Shown piece after piece: positions 50,181 to 59,355 of a stretch of 64,000 nt of DNA; positions within the stretch are counted from its first letter, which is position 1; each line of letters starts with the position of its first letter. Below the pieces are notes generated by a model. The model saw only the letters and a program-made list of their open reading frames with translations, was not told the DNA's origin and made no database searches. The position numbers were made by a program, and so were the translations under genes. This DNA comes from Pseudomonas tohonis (GTDB lineage: Bacteria; Pseudomonadota; Gammaproteobacteria; Pseudomonadales; Pseudomonadaceae), in assembly GCF_012767755.2 (NCBI RefSeq), contig NZ_AP023189.1:1426001-1490000 (forward strand), given 5' to 3'.

Positions 50181-50939
50181 TTACAGGCGCAGGCCGCCAT
50201 CGAGTTCCAGGACGCGACCGGTGTAGTAGTCGTTCTCCAGGATGTAGGCCACCGAGTGGGCGATCTCCAGGGGCTTGCCCAGGCGCTTGAGCGGAATGCC
50301 GGAGGTCATCTTCTCCAGGGCCTCGGGCTTCATGCTGGCGACCATGTCGGTCTCGATGAAACCGGGCGCCACGCCCGCCACGCGGATGCCGTAGCGTGCC
50401 AGTTCCTTCGCCCAGACCACGGTGTCGGCGGCGACGCCGGCCTTGGCGGCGGAGTAGTTGGCCTGGCCCATGTTGCCGGCGCGGGAGATGGAGGAGATGT
50501 TGATGATCGCCCCTTCGTTCTTCAGCTCGATCATCTTCGCCGCCACTTCGCGGGTGCACAGGAACACGCCGGTCAGGTTCACGTCGATCACCGCCTGCCA
50601 CTGGGCCAGGCTCATCTTGGTCATCTCGCCGTCCTTGACCTTGATGGTCAGGCCGTCACGCAGGATGCCGGCGTTGTTCACCAGGCCGTTGATGGCGCCG
50701 AAGTCCTCGGCCACCTGGGCGACCATGTGGGTCACCTGCTCTTCGTTGGCCACGTTGCACAGGTAGGCACGGGCATCGCCGCCGGCGGCCTTGCAGGCGG
50801 CCACGGCGTCGTCCAGTTTTTCCTGGTTCAGGTCGACCAGTGCCAGCTTGGCGCCCTTGCCGGCGAGGTACTCGCCCATAGCGCGGCCGAGGCCCTGGCA
50901 GCCGCCGGTGATGATGATGACCTTGTCTTTGAGCTGCAT
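50181..50939 (-). CDS. Short-chain dehydrogenase, 3-oxoacyl-ACP reductase-like
   Basis: 252 residues. Classical SDR: NAD(P)-binding [12 protein letters not shown] near residue 11, NNAG near 88, the catalytic Ser in [14 protein letters not shown] (near 146), and YSAAKAG (Tyr/Lys near 163-167). An acidic LVDLNQEK after strand 2 favours NAD over NADP. The similarity to FabG reflects the family; this isolated gene, away from the fab cluster, is more probably a catabolic or PHA/fatty-acid accessory reductase. A GAGGGGAAAA ribosome-binding site lies before the start at 50939. Confidence 0.88.
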   Translation of the reverse strand: MQLKDKVIIITGGCQGLGRAMGEYLAGKGAKLALVDLNQEKLDDAVAACKAAGGDARAYLCNVANEEQVTHMVAQVAEDFGAINGLVNNAGILRDGLTIKVKDGEMTKMSLAQWQAVIDVNLTGVFLCTREVAAKMIELKNEGAIINISSISRAGNMGQANYSAAKAGVAADTVVWAKELARYGIRVAGVAPGFIETDMVASMKPEALEKMTSGIPLKRLGKPLEIAHSVAYILENDYYTGRVLELDGGLRL

Positions 50940-51048
50940 GCTTTTCCCCTCGAAGTCGAATTGAGTGGCGCTATCCCCGCTGGCGGCCTGGAACCGTTAT
51001 TCTGGCCGCCCGTCCGTTTTCGACGGATTCTCTGCAAGGAGTCAGAAG

Positions 51049-51777
51049 GTGAGCGTGAAAGCCGCAAAGAATGCCCGAGAATTGCTGCTCAAGGAATACC
51101 GCGGCGTCCTCTCGACCCAGTCCAAGGCCATGCCGGGCTTCCCTTTCGGATCGGTGGCGCCTTATTGCCTGGACGCAGCCGGCCGACCGCTGATCCTCAT
51201 CAGCCGCATCGCCCAGCACACCCACAACCTGCAGAAGGATCCCAAGTGCTCGCTGCTGGTGGGCGAGCGGGGCGCTGATGACATCCAGGCCGTCGGCCGC
51301 CTGACCCTGCTCGCCGAGGCACGGCAGCTCACCGACGAGGCCGAGGTCGCTGCCGCCAGCGAGCGCTACTACCGCTATTTCCCGCAGTCGCGCGACTACC
51401 ACCAGACCCACGACTTCGACTTCTGGGTGCTGGAGCCCGTGCGTGCCCGCTTCATCGGCGGCTTCGGCGCCATCCACTGGATCGACCAGGTGGTGCAGGC
51501 CAACCCCTTCGCCGGCGAGGCCGAGCGCAGCATGATCGAGCACATGAACGCCGACCATCAGGCGGCCATCGCCCACTACCTGGCATTGCGCGGGCTGCCC
51601 GGGGAGGCGGCGGAGATGGTCGGCATCGACGGGGAGGGCTTCCACCTGCGCACCGGGCAGGTGGTGCACTGGCTGCCCTTCCCAACATCCTGTAACAACC
51701 CGGGCGCGGTCCGTCAGGCCCTGGTGGCGCTGGCGCGCGCCGAAGCCTGGCCGTCCGTCGCCGAACCCGACGCTTGA
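51049..51777 (+). CDS. HugZ-like pyridoxamine 5'-phosphate oxidase-fold protein with DUF2470 domain
   Basis: 242 residues. An N-terminal split-barrel flavin/heme-binding fold (GFPFGSVAPYCLDAAGRPL; ISRIAQHTHNLQKDP) is followed by a C-terminal DUF2470 domain (MIEHMNADHQAAIAHYL). HugZ proteins bind or degrade heme; others of this fold bind FMN or PLP, so the substrate is not settled. The start GTG 51049 is supported by AAGGAG 7 bases upstream; the frame continues upstream without homology. Followed by fxsA after 65 bases. Confidence 0.85.
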   Translation: MSVKAAKNARELLLKEYRGVLSTQSKAMPGFPFGSVAPYCLDAAGRPLILISRIAQHTHNLQKDPKCSLLVGERGADDIQAVGRLTLLAEARQLTDEAEVAAASERYYRYFPQSRDYHQTHDFDFWVLEPVRARFIGGFGAIHWIDQVVQANPFAGEAERSMIEHMNADHQAAIAHYLALRGLPGEAAEMVGIDGEGFHLRTGQVVHWLPFPTSCNNPGAVRQALVALARAEAWPSVAEPDA

Positions 51778-51842
51778 ATTCGAGGGAGGGCGGCTTCATC
51801 TAAATTGCCATCGGAAGCCGTTCTTCCGTCAAGGATCCCTCG

Positions 51843-52295
51843 ATGCGTGTCTTTCTGTTCCTCTTCCTGCTTTTCCCGATCATCGAACTGGCCGTGCTGA
51901 TCCAGGTCGGCAGCGTGATCGGCGTCCTGCCGACCCTGCTGCTGGTCATCGGCACCGGTGTGCTCGGCAGCGTCCTGCTGCGGGTCGCCGGGGTCGCCAC
52001 GGCCTGGCGCGCGCGGGAGAAACTCGCCCGTGGCGAGATGCCCGAGCAGGAAATGCTCGAAGGCCTGCTGATCGCCGTCGGCGGTGGCCTGCTGCTGCTG
52101 CCCGGCTTCATCAGCGACATCTTCGGCGTGCTGTGCCTGATTCCCTTCACCCGTCGCCTGCTGATCGGTCGCCTGCTCAAGCGCGCCCAGGAGCAGGCCC
52201 TGCGCCAGCGTGCCTTCGCCGACGACCTCGCCGCCCGCAGCGGGCAGACCCGCCCGAACGTGATCGAGGGCGAGTACGAGCGCCGCGACAACTGA
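51843..52295 (+). CDS. fxsA: FxsA family membrane protein
   Basis: 150 residues. Cytoplasmic-membrane protein with hydrophobic segments at about 3-20, 25-45 and 75-100 (FPIIELAVLIQVGSVIGVLP; LLLLPGFISDIFGVLCLIP) and a basic, polar C terminus. In E. coli fxsA overexpression relieves phage T7 exclusion by the F plasmid, and it also lies beside groES. Molecular function is unknown. AAGGATCC precedes the ATG. The groE promoter lies just after its stop. Confidence 0.9.
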   Translation: MRVFLFLFLLFPIIELAVLIQVGSVIGVLPTLLLVIGTGVLGSVLLRVAGVATAWRAREKLARGEMPEQEMLEGLLIAVGGGLLLLPGFISDIFGVLCLIPFTRRLLIGRLLKRAQEQALRQRAFADDLAARSGQTRPNVIEGEYERRDN

Positions 52296-52344
52296 GCCCC
52301 CGGTCGGCGGCGCTGAACTTCCTGCAAAATTTTCAGCCGCTGCC

Positions 52345-52372
52345 CTTGAAATGCCTCCGAACGCCCCTATGT
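52345..52372 (+). promoter_or_regulatory. Heat-shock (sigma-32) promoter of groESL
   Basis: CTTGAAA (52345-52351), 12-base spacer, CCCCTATGT (52364-52372). Consensus for RpoH is CTTGAAA and CCCCATNTA at about 13 bp, so the match is near perfect. It predicts a leader of about 140 nt. I saw no CIRCE operator (HrcA site). Confidence 0.85.
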
Positions 52373-52380
52373 ATCGGTCA

Positions 52381-52490
52381 CCGCAAGGTTCCTTGCCCTC
52401 GCCGGCAAGGTCAGACTTCAGCGGAGTGCCCTGCACCCCGCAGCCGGCCACGCCGGATTTCGCTAACCCGCCGGTCGTTCGTACCGGCGC
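52381..52490 (+). ncRNA. groES 5' leader RNA, probably the Pseudomon-groES motif
   Basis: Three stems follow each other: CCTTGCC/GGCAAGG (52391-52410), GCGGAGTGC/GCACCCCGC (about 52421-52441, one mismatch) and CCGGT/ACCGG near 52472-52488, upstream of groES. A conserved RNA motif called Pseudomon-groES has been described in this position in Pseudomonas by comparative genomics. I assign it by position and structure; I did not check it against the covariance model. Confidence 0.6.
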
Positions 52491-52519
52491 CGGAAAACAC
52501 TGATTGGGAGAGTTAGACA

Positions 52520-52813
52520 ATGAAGCTTCGTCCCCTGAATGACCGCGTCGTAATCCGTCGCAGCGAAGAAGAAACCAAGACCGCTGGCGGCATCGTGCTG
52601 CCGGGCTCGGCTGCCGAGAAGCCGAACCGCGGTGAAGTGGTCGCCGTCGGTACCGGTCGCGTTCTGGACAACGGCGAAGTCCGTGCCCTGGCAGTGAAAG
52701 TGGGTGACCAGGTGGTATTCGGCCCCTACTCCGGCAGCAACGCCATCAAGGTCGATGGTGAAGAGCTGCTGGTGATGAGCGAGAACGAAATCCTCGCTGT
52801 CATCGAAGCCTGA
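52520..52813 (+). CDS. groES: Co-chaperonin GroES
   Basis: 97 residues. Seven-membered lid of the GroEL folding chamber. Signature [29 protein letters not shown] at the start (shown in part: [20 protein letters not shown]), mobile loop near 16-34 and [17 protein letters not shown] near 73. GGGAGAG precedes the ATG. groEL follows after 40 bases. Confidence 0.98.
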   Translation: MKLRPLNDRVVIRRSEEETKTAGGIVLPGSAAEKPNRGEVVAVGTGRVLDNGEVRALAVKVGDQVVFGPYSGSNAIKVDGEELLVMSENEILAVIEA

Positions 52814-52835
52814 ACCACCCCCCTTTCCCCCATAG

Positions 52836-54494
<1,659 letters not shown>

Positions 54495-54521
54495 GCCACC
54501 CAGTCCATCCGGTCTGAAAGA

Positions 54522-54546
54522 AGCCCCGCCTCGTGCGGGGCTTTTT
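54522..54546. terminator. Terminator of groESL
   Basis: AGCCCCGC (54522-54529) / GCGGGGCT (54535-54542) and TTTT; it separates groEL from the convergent PAP2 gene and may serve both. Confidence 0.92.
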
Positions 54547-54598
54547 CATGCCTGTGGAAAAGTCGCGGGCCGGGCTCGTCCGATGCGCCCGCTACCTG

Positions 54599-55327
54599 CT
54601 AGGGCGCCAGTTCCGTGGCGCCTTGGGGCGCCTCGTCGGCCTGGGGCGCATAGAGCATCAAGCGGTAGCAGCCGAGGCAGATCAGCCAGTCCAGCAGCGC
54701 CGTCCACAGGTTGTGGGAGAGAAAGTGCGCACCCTGCATCATCCTTCCCACCGAGAACAGCCCGCCCAGGGCCAGGGCTCCGACCAGGGCGAGGCGTGCG
54801 AGGCGGCGATTGCGGTCGCGCAGGAGGAAGTACAGTGCGAAGAAGGTGAAGCCGCTGCTGGCGTGGCCGCCCGGCCAGCAACGCCCGGGCTTGGCAGTGG
54901 GCGCGCGTTCGGCCAGCAGCGGGGTGTAGGTCTCCACGCCGCCATAGCGGGTCAGGTCCCAGGGGCAGTGCACGGCGGTCAGCGCCTTCAGGGGCGTCAC
55001 GATCGCGGTGGACAGGCCCATCGCCAGGACCAGATAGCCGAGGCGCCTGCGCAGGCCGTACCAGGGGCGATACAGGCAACTGGCGACGAACCCGGCCAGG
55101 GCCAGCAGCGCCACCGCGATCACCGCCTGCTTGGCGCGGTCATGCATCACGTCCTCGAGGAAAAAGCTGTGGGCGCCGATGAAGCCTTCTCCAGGCCGGT
55201 AGAACAGGTCGGCCAGGGCGAAGTCGAGGCGCGTCGGCTCGATCACCAGCAGGGCGAGGATGATCGCCAGCGGCAGGCCGAGCGCCCAGCCATAGGCGAT
55301 CGGGCGGGAGGAGAGGGTAGGGGGCAT
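54599..55327 (-). CDS. PAP2-family membrane phosphatase
   Basis: 242 residues, about six membrane helices. Lipid-phosphatase motifs are present in a variant form: KALTAVHCPWDL (motif 1), WPGGHASSGF (motif 2, catalytic His) and GRMMQGAHFLSHNLWTALLDW (motif 3, catalytic His and Asp). Such enzymes dephosphorylate undecaprenyl pyrophosphate, lipid A or phosphatidylglycerol phosphate; which of these is not clear here. The gene is divergent from colR, and a perfect ColR box lies on its strand about 90 bases upstream. A ColR-regulated PAP2 gene beside colRS is known in P. putida, from memory. Confidence 0.88.
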   Translation of the reverse strand: MPPTLSSRPIAYGWALGLPLAIILALLVIEPTRLDFALADLFYRPGEGFIGAHSFFLEDVMHDRAKQAVIAVALLALAGFVASCLYRPWYGLRRRLGYLVLAMGLSTAIVTPLKALTAVHCPWDLTRYGGVETYTPLLAERAPTAKPGRCWPGGHASSGFTFFALYFLLRDRNRRLARLALVGALALGGLFSVGRMMQGAHFLSHNLWTALLDWLICLGCYRLMLYAPQADEAPQGATELAP

Positions 55328-55418
55328 GGGGCGTCTCCGGATTGCATGCGGGGGGATTGTCAGGCGAGGGAATGGGCGTAATCTGCCGTGGCCGTCGTAG
55401 TGGCACCGTGAACCGCGG

Positions 55419-55434
55419 GTGAAAAAACTGTCAA
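55419..55434 (-). promoter_or_regulatory. ColR binding site upstream of the PAP2 phosphatase gene
   Basis: On the minus strand this reads TTGACAGTTTTTTCAC and matches all 16 positions of the published P. putida ColR consensus as I remember it, YYNA(C/G)NNYTTTTT(C/G)AC. It lies between the divergent PAP2 and colR genes, oriented to PAP2. Confidence 0.7.
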
Positions 55435-55480
55435 AGACGCCCAGGCCCGGACGGGCATCGATGAGGCGGGGGAACTGCAG

Positions 55481-56164
55481 ATGCGGATTTTGCTGGTGGA
55501 AGACAATCGCGACATCCTGGCCAACATGGCCGATTACCTGGAGCTCAAGGGCTACAGCGTCGACTGCGCCCAGGACGGCCTGTCCGGCCTGCACCTGGCG
55601 GCCACCGAACACTTCGACCTGATCGTGCTCGACATCATGCTTCCCGGCCTGGATGGCTACGCCCTCTGCCGACGCCTGCGCGAGGAGGCGCGACGCGACA
55701 CGCCGGTGATCATGCTCACCGCGCGCGATGCACTCGACGATCGGCTGCAGGGGTTCAAGTCCGGGGCCGACGACTACCTGCTCAAACCCTTCGCGCTCTC
55801 CGAGCTGTCGGCGCGCATCGAGGCCGTGCTGCGGCGCTCCCAGGGTGGCGGCAAGCGCAGCCTGCAGGTGGGCGATTTGAGCTACGACCTCGACACCCTG
55901 GCGGTCAGCCGTGCCGGCAAGCCGCTCAAGCTCAACCCCATCGGCCTCAAGCTGCTGGCCGTGCTGATGCAGAAAAGCCCCCACCTGGTGCGCCGGGAAG
56001 CCCTCGAGGAGGCCCTGTGGGGCGACGACTGCCCGGACAGCGACAGCCTGCGCAGCCACATCCACCAGCTGCGCCAGGTGATCGACAAGCCCTTCGGCAG
56101 CCCCCTGCTGCACACCCTGCACGGCCTGGGCTATCGCCTGGCGGAGTCGGCCGATGGAGTTTAG
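55481..56164 (+). CDS. colR: Response regulator ColR
   Basis: 227 residues, OmpR/PhoB family. Receiver domain with MRILLVEDNRDIL and the phospho-acceptor in LIVLDIMLPG (D51), K in DDYLLKPF; winged-helix DNA-binding domain from about 130, with LLAVLMQKSPHLVRREALEE and HGLGYRLAE. The sequence is almost that of P. putida ColR. It controls envelope-maintenance genes in response to excess zinc, iron and polymyxin. Overlaps colS by 11 bases. Confidence 0.94.
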   Translation: MRILLVEDNRDILANMADYLELKGYSVDCAQDGLSGLHLAATEHFDLIVLDIMLPGLDGYALCRRLREEARRDTPVIMLTARDALDDRLQGFKSGADDYLLKPFALSELSARIEAVLRRSQGGGKRSLQVGDLSYDLDTLAVSRAGKPLKLNPIGLKLLAVLMQKSPHLVRREALEEALWGDDCPDSDSLRSHIHQLRQVIDKPFGSPLLHTLHGLGYRLAESADGV

Positions 56165-57431
56165 GCAGAGCCTCGCGCGGCGCATCGTCATCGCCTTCAC
56201 CCTGATGACGGCGCTGGTTGGGGGGACCTTCTCGCTGGGCATCATCGAAGTGGTGCACCTGATCGAGGAACAACTGATCTCCCGCGACCTGAACAACGAG
56301 CTGGAGCGCATCCTCTACGAGAACCTCGCCAAGGGCCGGGCGCCGAGCCTGGACAGCGATACCCGTTTCTACTTCGGCGAGGGCACCGGCCCCTACGCCC
56401 TGCCCGTCGAATACGCCAAGCTGGCGCCGGGCTTCCACGAACTCTTCGAAGGCCAGCTCTCGTTCCACGCCCTGGTGCGGGACATCGACGGCCACCGCTA
56501 CGTACTGCTGCAGGACCAGAGCGATTTCGAGGACCGCGAGCAGGCGCTCTATGGCGTGGTGCTGGTGGGCTTCATCCTCAGCGTGCTGCTTTCGGCGCTG
56601 CTCGGCTGGCTGCTGGCGCGCAAGGTCATCGCACCGGTGGTACGCCTGGCCGGGCAGGTCCGCCATCGCGATCAGCTGCTCGGCCTGGCGCCACCGCTGG
56701 CGCCGGACTACACCTCCGACGAAGTGGGCCAGTTGGCCCAGGCGTTCGACGACACCCTCGGGCGGTTGCGCGATGCCCTGACCCGCGAGCGCCTGTTCAC
56801 CAGCGACGTGAGCCATGAACTGCGCACGCCCCTGATGGTGATCGCCACCTCCTGTGAACTGCTGATGGAAAACGACCACCTCGACGAGCGCTCGCGCCAG
56901 CAGGTGCTTCGTATCGGTCGTGCCAGTGAGGAGATGCGCGACCTGGTGCAGACCTTCCTCATGCTCGCCCGTGCCCAGCGCAACGGGGGCGAGATGGTGC
57001 CGCAATCCCGGCTCGGCAGCCTGGCGGATGAGCTGGCCAGCCTCTGGCGCGACCCCATCGAGACCAAGGGGTTGCGCTTCGACTACCACCCCGGCGTCAC
57101 CTCGGAGGTTCTCTACAACGCGGCCTTGCTGCGCTCGGTACTGGGCAACCTGTTGCGCAATGCCCTGCACTACACCGAGTCGGGCCACATCGAGCTGCGT
57201 CTGGACGAGCGCGGATTCAGCGTCGAGGACAGCGGGGACGGTATCCCGGAAGAGCAGCGCGAGGCGATGTTCCTGCCCTTCGTGCGGGGCATCGAGCAGC
57301 GCGGAGATGGCCTCGGGCTCGGCCTGTCGCTGGTCAAGCGCATCTGCGAAAGCCAGGGCTGGGTGGTTCGCCTGTTGCCATCCGGCTCCGGCGGCTGTCA
57401 CTTCCGCGTCGACCTCGATGGCGCTGCCTGA
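56154..57431 (+). CDS. colS: Sensor histidine kinase ColS
   Basis: 425 residues. Membrane helices near 11-31 and 137-160 bound a short periplasmic sensor of about 100 residues. It contains the ExxE motif E-L-F-E (E96, E99) with H35, H95 and H105 nearby; an ExxE motif is known to be needed for metal sensing by ColS. HAMP follows, then HisKA with SDVSHELRTPLMV (H221) and a HATPase with EDSGDGIPEEQ and GDGLGLGLSLVKRI. Start ATG 56154 lies within colR. The colS stop is inside a near-match to the ColR box. Confidence 0.94.
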   Translation: MEFRQSLARRIVIAFTLMTALVGGTFSLGIIEVVHLIEEQLISRDLNNELERILYENLAKGRAPSLDSDTRFYFGEGTGPYALPVEYAKLAPGFHELFEGQLSFHALVRDIDGHRYVLLQDQSDFEDREQALYGVVLVGFILSVLLSALLGWLLARKVIAPVVRLAGQVRHRDQLLGLAPPLAPDYTSDEVGQLAQAFDDTLGRLRDALTRERLFTSDVSHELRTPLMVIATSCELLMENDHLDERSRQQVLRIGRASEEMRDLVQTFLMLARAQRNGGEMVPQSRLGSLADELASLWRDPIETKGLRFDYHPGVTSEVLYNAALLRSVLGNLLRNALHYTESGHIELRLDERGFSVEDSGDGIPEEQREAMFLPFVRGIEQRGDGLGLGLSLVKRICESQGWVVRLLPSGSGGCHFRVDLDGAA

Positions 57432-57443
57432 CAGATTTTTCAC
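57428..57443 (+). promoter_or_regulatory. Near-perfect ColR box at the colS stop codon
   Basis: CTGACAGATTTTTCAC matches the ColR consensus at 15 of 16 positions (A instead of Y at position 8). It overlaps the stop codon of colS and points toward the small exported ORF and inaA downstream. Confidence 0.5.
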
Positions 57444-57514
57444 ATCGGCTTGACGCCGGCATGACGGCTGCCGGCGGAAGCTGATCGTATCCAGGGACCC
57501 GAAGGCCTTTAGAG

Positions 57515-57690
57515 GGTACGGACCTTGCAGTGCTCGGCTCCCATTGCGCCGGGGTAACACTCGCCACGCCCAGGGGGAGGGCGAGCGGAGGGCCGCATGG
57601 GGCTTTCAGGGAACCTGGCGCTTTGCGCGCGGTCCCACCGGGGCCTCGCACGTGGGCAATCGGGTTACTCCGGGGGTGATTCCTGTTACC
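57515..57690 (+). repeat. Unassigned intergenic element, copy A
   Basis: Shares ordered blocks with copy B at 58335-58477: GGTAYGGACCTTGCA at its left end, CATGGGG in the middle, GGGTTAC, and ATTCCTGTTACC at its right end (57679-57690). The inner spacing differs (about 164 versus 131 bases between end blocks), so this is a diverged repeat. It is in a 560-base gap after colS with no credible gene. The remainder of the gap (57691-57991) has no feature I can name. Confidence 0.6.
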
Positions 57691-57991
57691 TGGGCGCTGC
57701 CGTCGGACTCGACCAGCGGGCGGTGACCAGGCCCGGACGATTAACTGACACGGATTTGCAATGAATCACCGCTAGCCTCGCCCGTCTGCCAACCGACGGT
57801 ACCGAGGCCGACGGCGCCGCGTGATGCGGCAAACAGGCGGTTGAGAGTGCGCTGCTCCTTAGGGACAAGAGCCGCGAAGAGATGACCAGGCCAGAGCGAC
57901 ATGCCATTCGTCACTTCGAAAAAGCGGACTGTGAACTATTGATCTAGTGTGAAGACACAGCGTTTGGCAGCGCTATCAAGGGGTTGCGATC

Positions 57992-58216
57992 ATGAAGTTA
58001 GAAATAACGCGAGCTTTGTTCCTCGTAGGAGCCCTGGGCGTCGCGTCCATCGCCGCGGCGGCTTGGCATGAGCCGTCACCTTCGGTCGTCAGCGTCAATG
58101 GCCTCGGCTATTGTCCCCTGCCCCCCAATGCCCGGCACAAGGCCGACGCGGTGCCCGACAGGCAGTTGCTGCTGCTGATGTTCGGGCTTTCCCAGGGCAT
58201 GGGGCCGCAAGGCTGA
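57992..58216 (+). CDS. Small exported protein, 74 residues, function unknown
   Basis: ATG 57992 is preceded by AAGGGG. The N terminus looks like a signal peptide or a single anchor (residues 7-24, ALFLVGALGVASIAAAA), followed by about 50 residues with one cysteine (GYCPLPPN) and a hydrophobic stretch LLLLMFGLSQGMG near the end. I recognise no family. The gene is followed after 22 bases by a good terminator, which supports it as a real unit. It lies between the two element copies A and B, downstream of a ColR-like box. Confidence 0.55.
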   Translation: MKLEITRALFLVGALGVASIAAAAWHEPSPSVVSVNGLGYCPLPPNARHKADAVPDRQLLLLMFGLSQGMGPQG

Positions 58217-58238
58217 GTAGCGTCCCGTAGCCATCCAG

Positions 58239-58260
58239 GCCCCGCGCATGCGGGGCTTTT
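58239..58260 (+). terminator. Terminator of the small exported ORF
   Basis: GCCCCGC (58239-58245) / GCGGGGC (58250-58256) with loop GCAT and TTTT. Confidence 0.88.
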
Positions 58261-58334
58261 CATTTGCGCCGCCGCCGTCATTGCGTGATCGCCACGCACC
58301 TTTTCTCGTCCCTCCAGCGCCGACTTCCTGCAAC

Positions 58335-58477
58335 GGTATGGACCTTGCAAACCTACTGCTCACCCGCTGGCGATAGTAGGGTTGCTGCGGTTCATCGCCC
58401 GGAATAGAGGCATCGTTGCCCCATGGGGTGGCTTGGGTCCGGGCTTGCAGGGTTACCGAGTGCACATTCCTGTTACC
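58335..58477 (+). repeat. Unassigned intergenic element, copy B
   Basis: Begins GGTATGGACCTTGCA (58335-58349) and ends ATTCCTGTTACC (58466-58477), with CATGGGG and GGGTTAC between, in the same order as copy A. Located 100 bases before the inaA start. The pair GTTAC...GTTAC is 20 bp apart here and 21 bp apart in copy A. Possibly a structured RNA or protein-binding leader. The rest of the 364-base gap holds only the terminator above and an A-run before inaA. Confidence 0.6.
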
Positions 58478-58580
58478 GCAAGCGACATCAAAAAAGGGCG
58501 TAAGTTATTCGCCCCCCTGGGCGGTCTGGTTCTCGACGGAGACTGCGACCGACCAGGCGATAAACGGAGGGGATGGTCTG

Positions 58581-59300
58581 ATGGAGACAGCTGTGATTGC
58601 GTTGGCGAGCGATGTGGACGACCCGTTCGAGCGCTTCTGGAACTGGCGTGGGGAATGGGTCGAAGCACCGAACCTGCGACGGGGCGGTGAAAGCGGGGTG
58701 GAGCGGGTGCGCCGGGACGACGGGGTCCTGCTGTATAGCAAGCGCCAGTGCGGCCACCTCTATCGCAGCGTGCTGCACCCCTTCGGACGGCCGACGGTGC
58801 TTCGCGAACGGGATGCCATCCGCGCCTTCGAACGCCTCGGCGTGAGGGTGCCGCAGCTGGTCTACTGCGGCGCGCGGCGCGGCGGCGAGGGCGCTTGGCA
58901 GGCGCTGCTGGTGACGGAGGCCCTGGAGGGCTTCATCGATTTCGAGCGCTGGTACGCCTCCCTGGAGGGGCGCGCCGACACCCGGGGCGAGCGCGAGCGG
59001 GTGCTTGGCCAGATGGCGGATGTGCTGGCGCGGTTGCACCGGGGCGGTTGGCAACACGGCTGCCTTTATCCCAAGCATGTGTTCATCCGCGTCGGGGAAG
59101 GGGAGGGCGCCGAATCGGTGGAAATCGCCCTGATCGACCTGGAGAAGAGCCGCCGTCGCTTCGCCCATGCCCGGGCGGCGCGCAACGATGTCGGCCAGAT
59201 CAGGCGGCATTCGGCCATCCGCGACGAGGACTGGGCCTACCTGCTGGCGGTCTACGAGCGTGCCTTCGGCAGCCGCGTGGAGGCGCTGCACCGGCTTTGA
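58581..59300 (+). CDS. inaA: InaA-family lipopolysaccharide kinase
   Basis: 239 residues. Member of the WaaP/KdkA-InaA kinase-like family. The N-lobe region has LLYSKRQCGHLYRSVLHP and GRPTVLRERDAIRAFERLG; the catalytic loop is WQHGCLYPKHVFI (Cys where protein kinases have Asp, as in other InaA proteins), and LIDLEKSRRR replaces the DFG motif. InaA is induced by weak acids in enteric bacteria and is linked to LPS-core phosphorylation in Pseudomonas. ATG 58581 follows GGAGG by 10 bases. The frame is open upstream to 58416 without homology. Confidence 0.85.
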   Translation: METAVIALASDVDDPFERFWNWRGEWVEAPNLRRGGESGVERVRRDDGVLLYSKRQCGHLYRSVLHPFGRPTVLRERDAIRAFERLGVRVPQLVYCGARRGGEGAWQALLVTEALEGFIDFERWYASLEGRADTRGERERVLGQMADVLARLHRGGWQHGCLYPKHVFIRVGEGEGAESVEIALIDLEKSRRRFAHARAARNDVGQIRRHSAIRDEDWAYLLAVYERAFGSRVEALHRL

Positions 59301-59315
59301 GAACCCTGGAATGAA

Positions 59316-59341
59316 GAAGGCCTCGCAGATGCGGGGCCTTC
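59316..59341. terminator. Bidirectional terminator between inaA and the RND pump
   Basis: GAAGGCCTCGC (59316-59326) / GCGGGGCCTTC (59331-59341), an 11-bp stem with one G-U pair. The T-run is short on both sides. Confidence 0.65.
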
Positions 59342-59355
59342 TCGTTCAACCGGGC

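Noticed and set aside
57686..57907. Minus-strand 73-residue frame in the colS-inaA gap
   Set aside because: No good start signal, arginine/serine-rich shadow composition and no homology; it also overlaps element A only at its edge.
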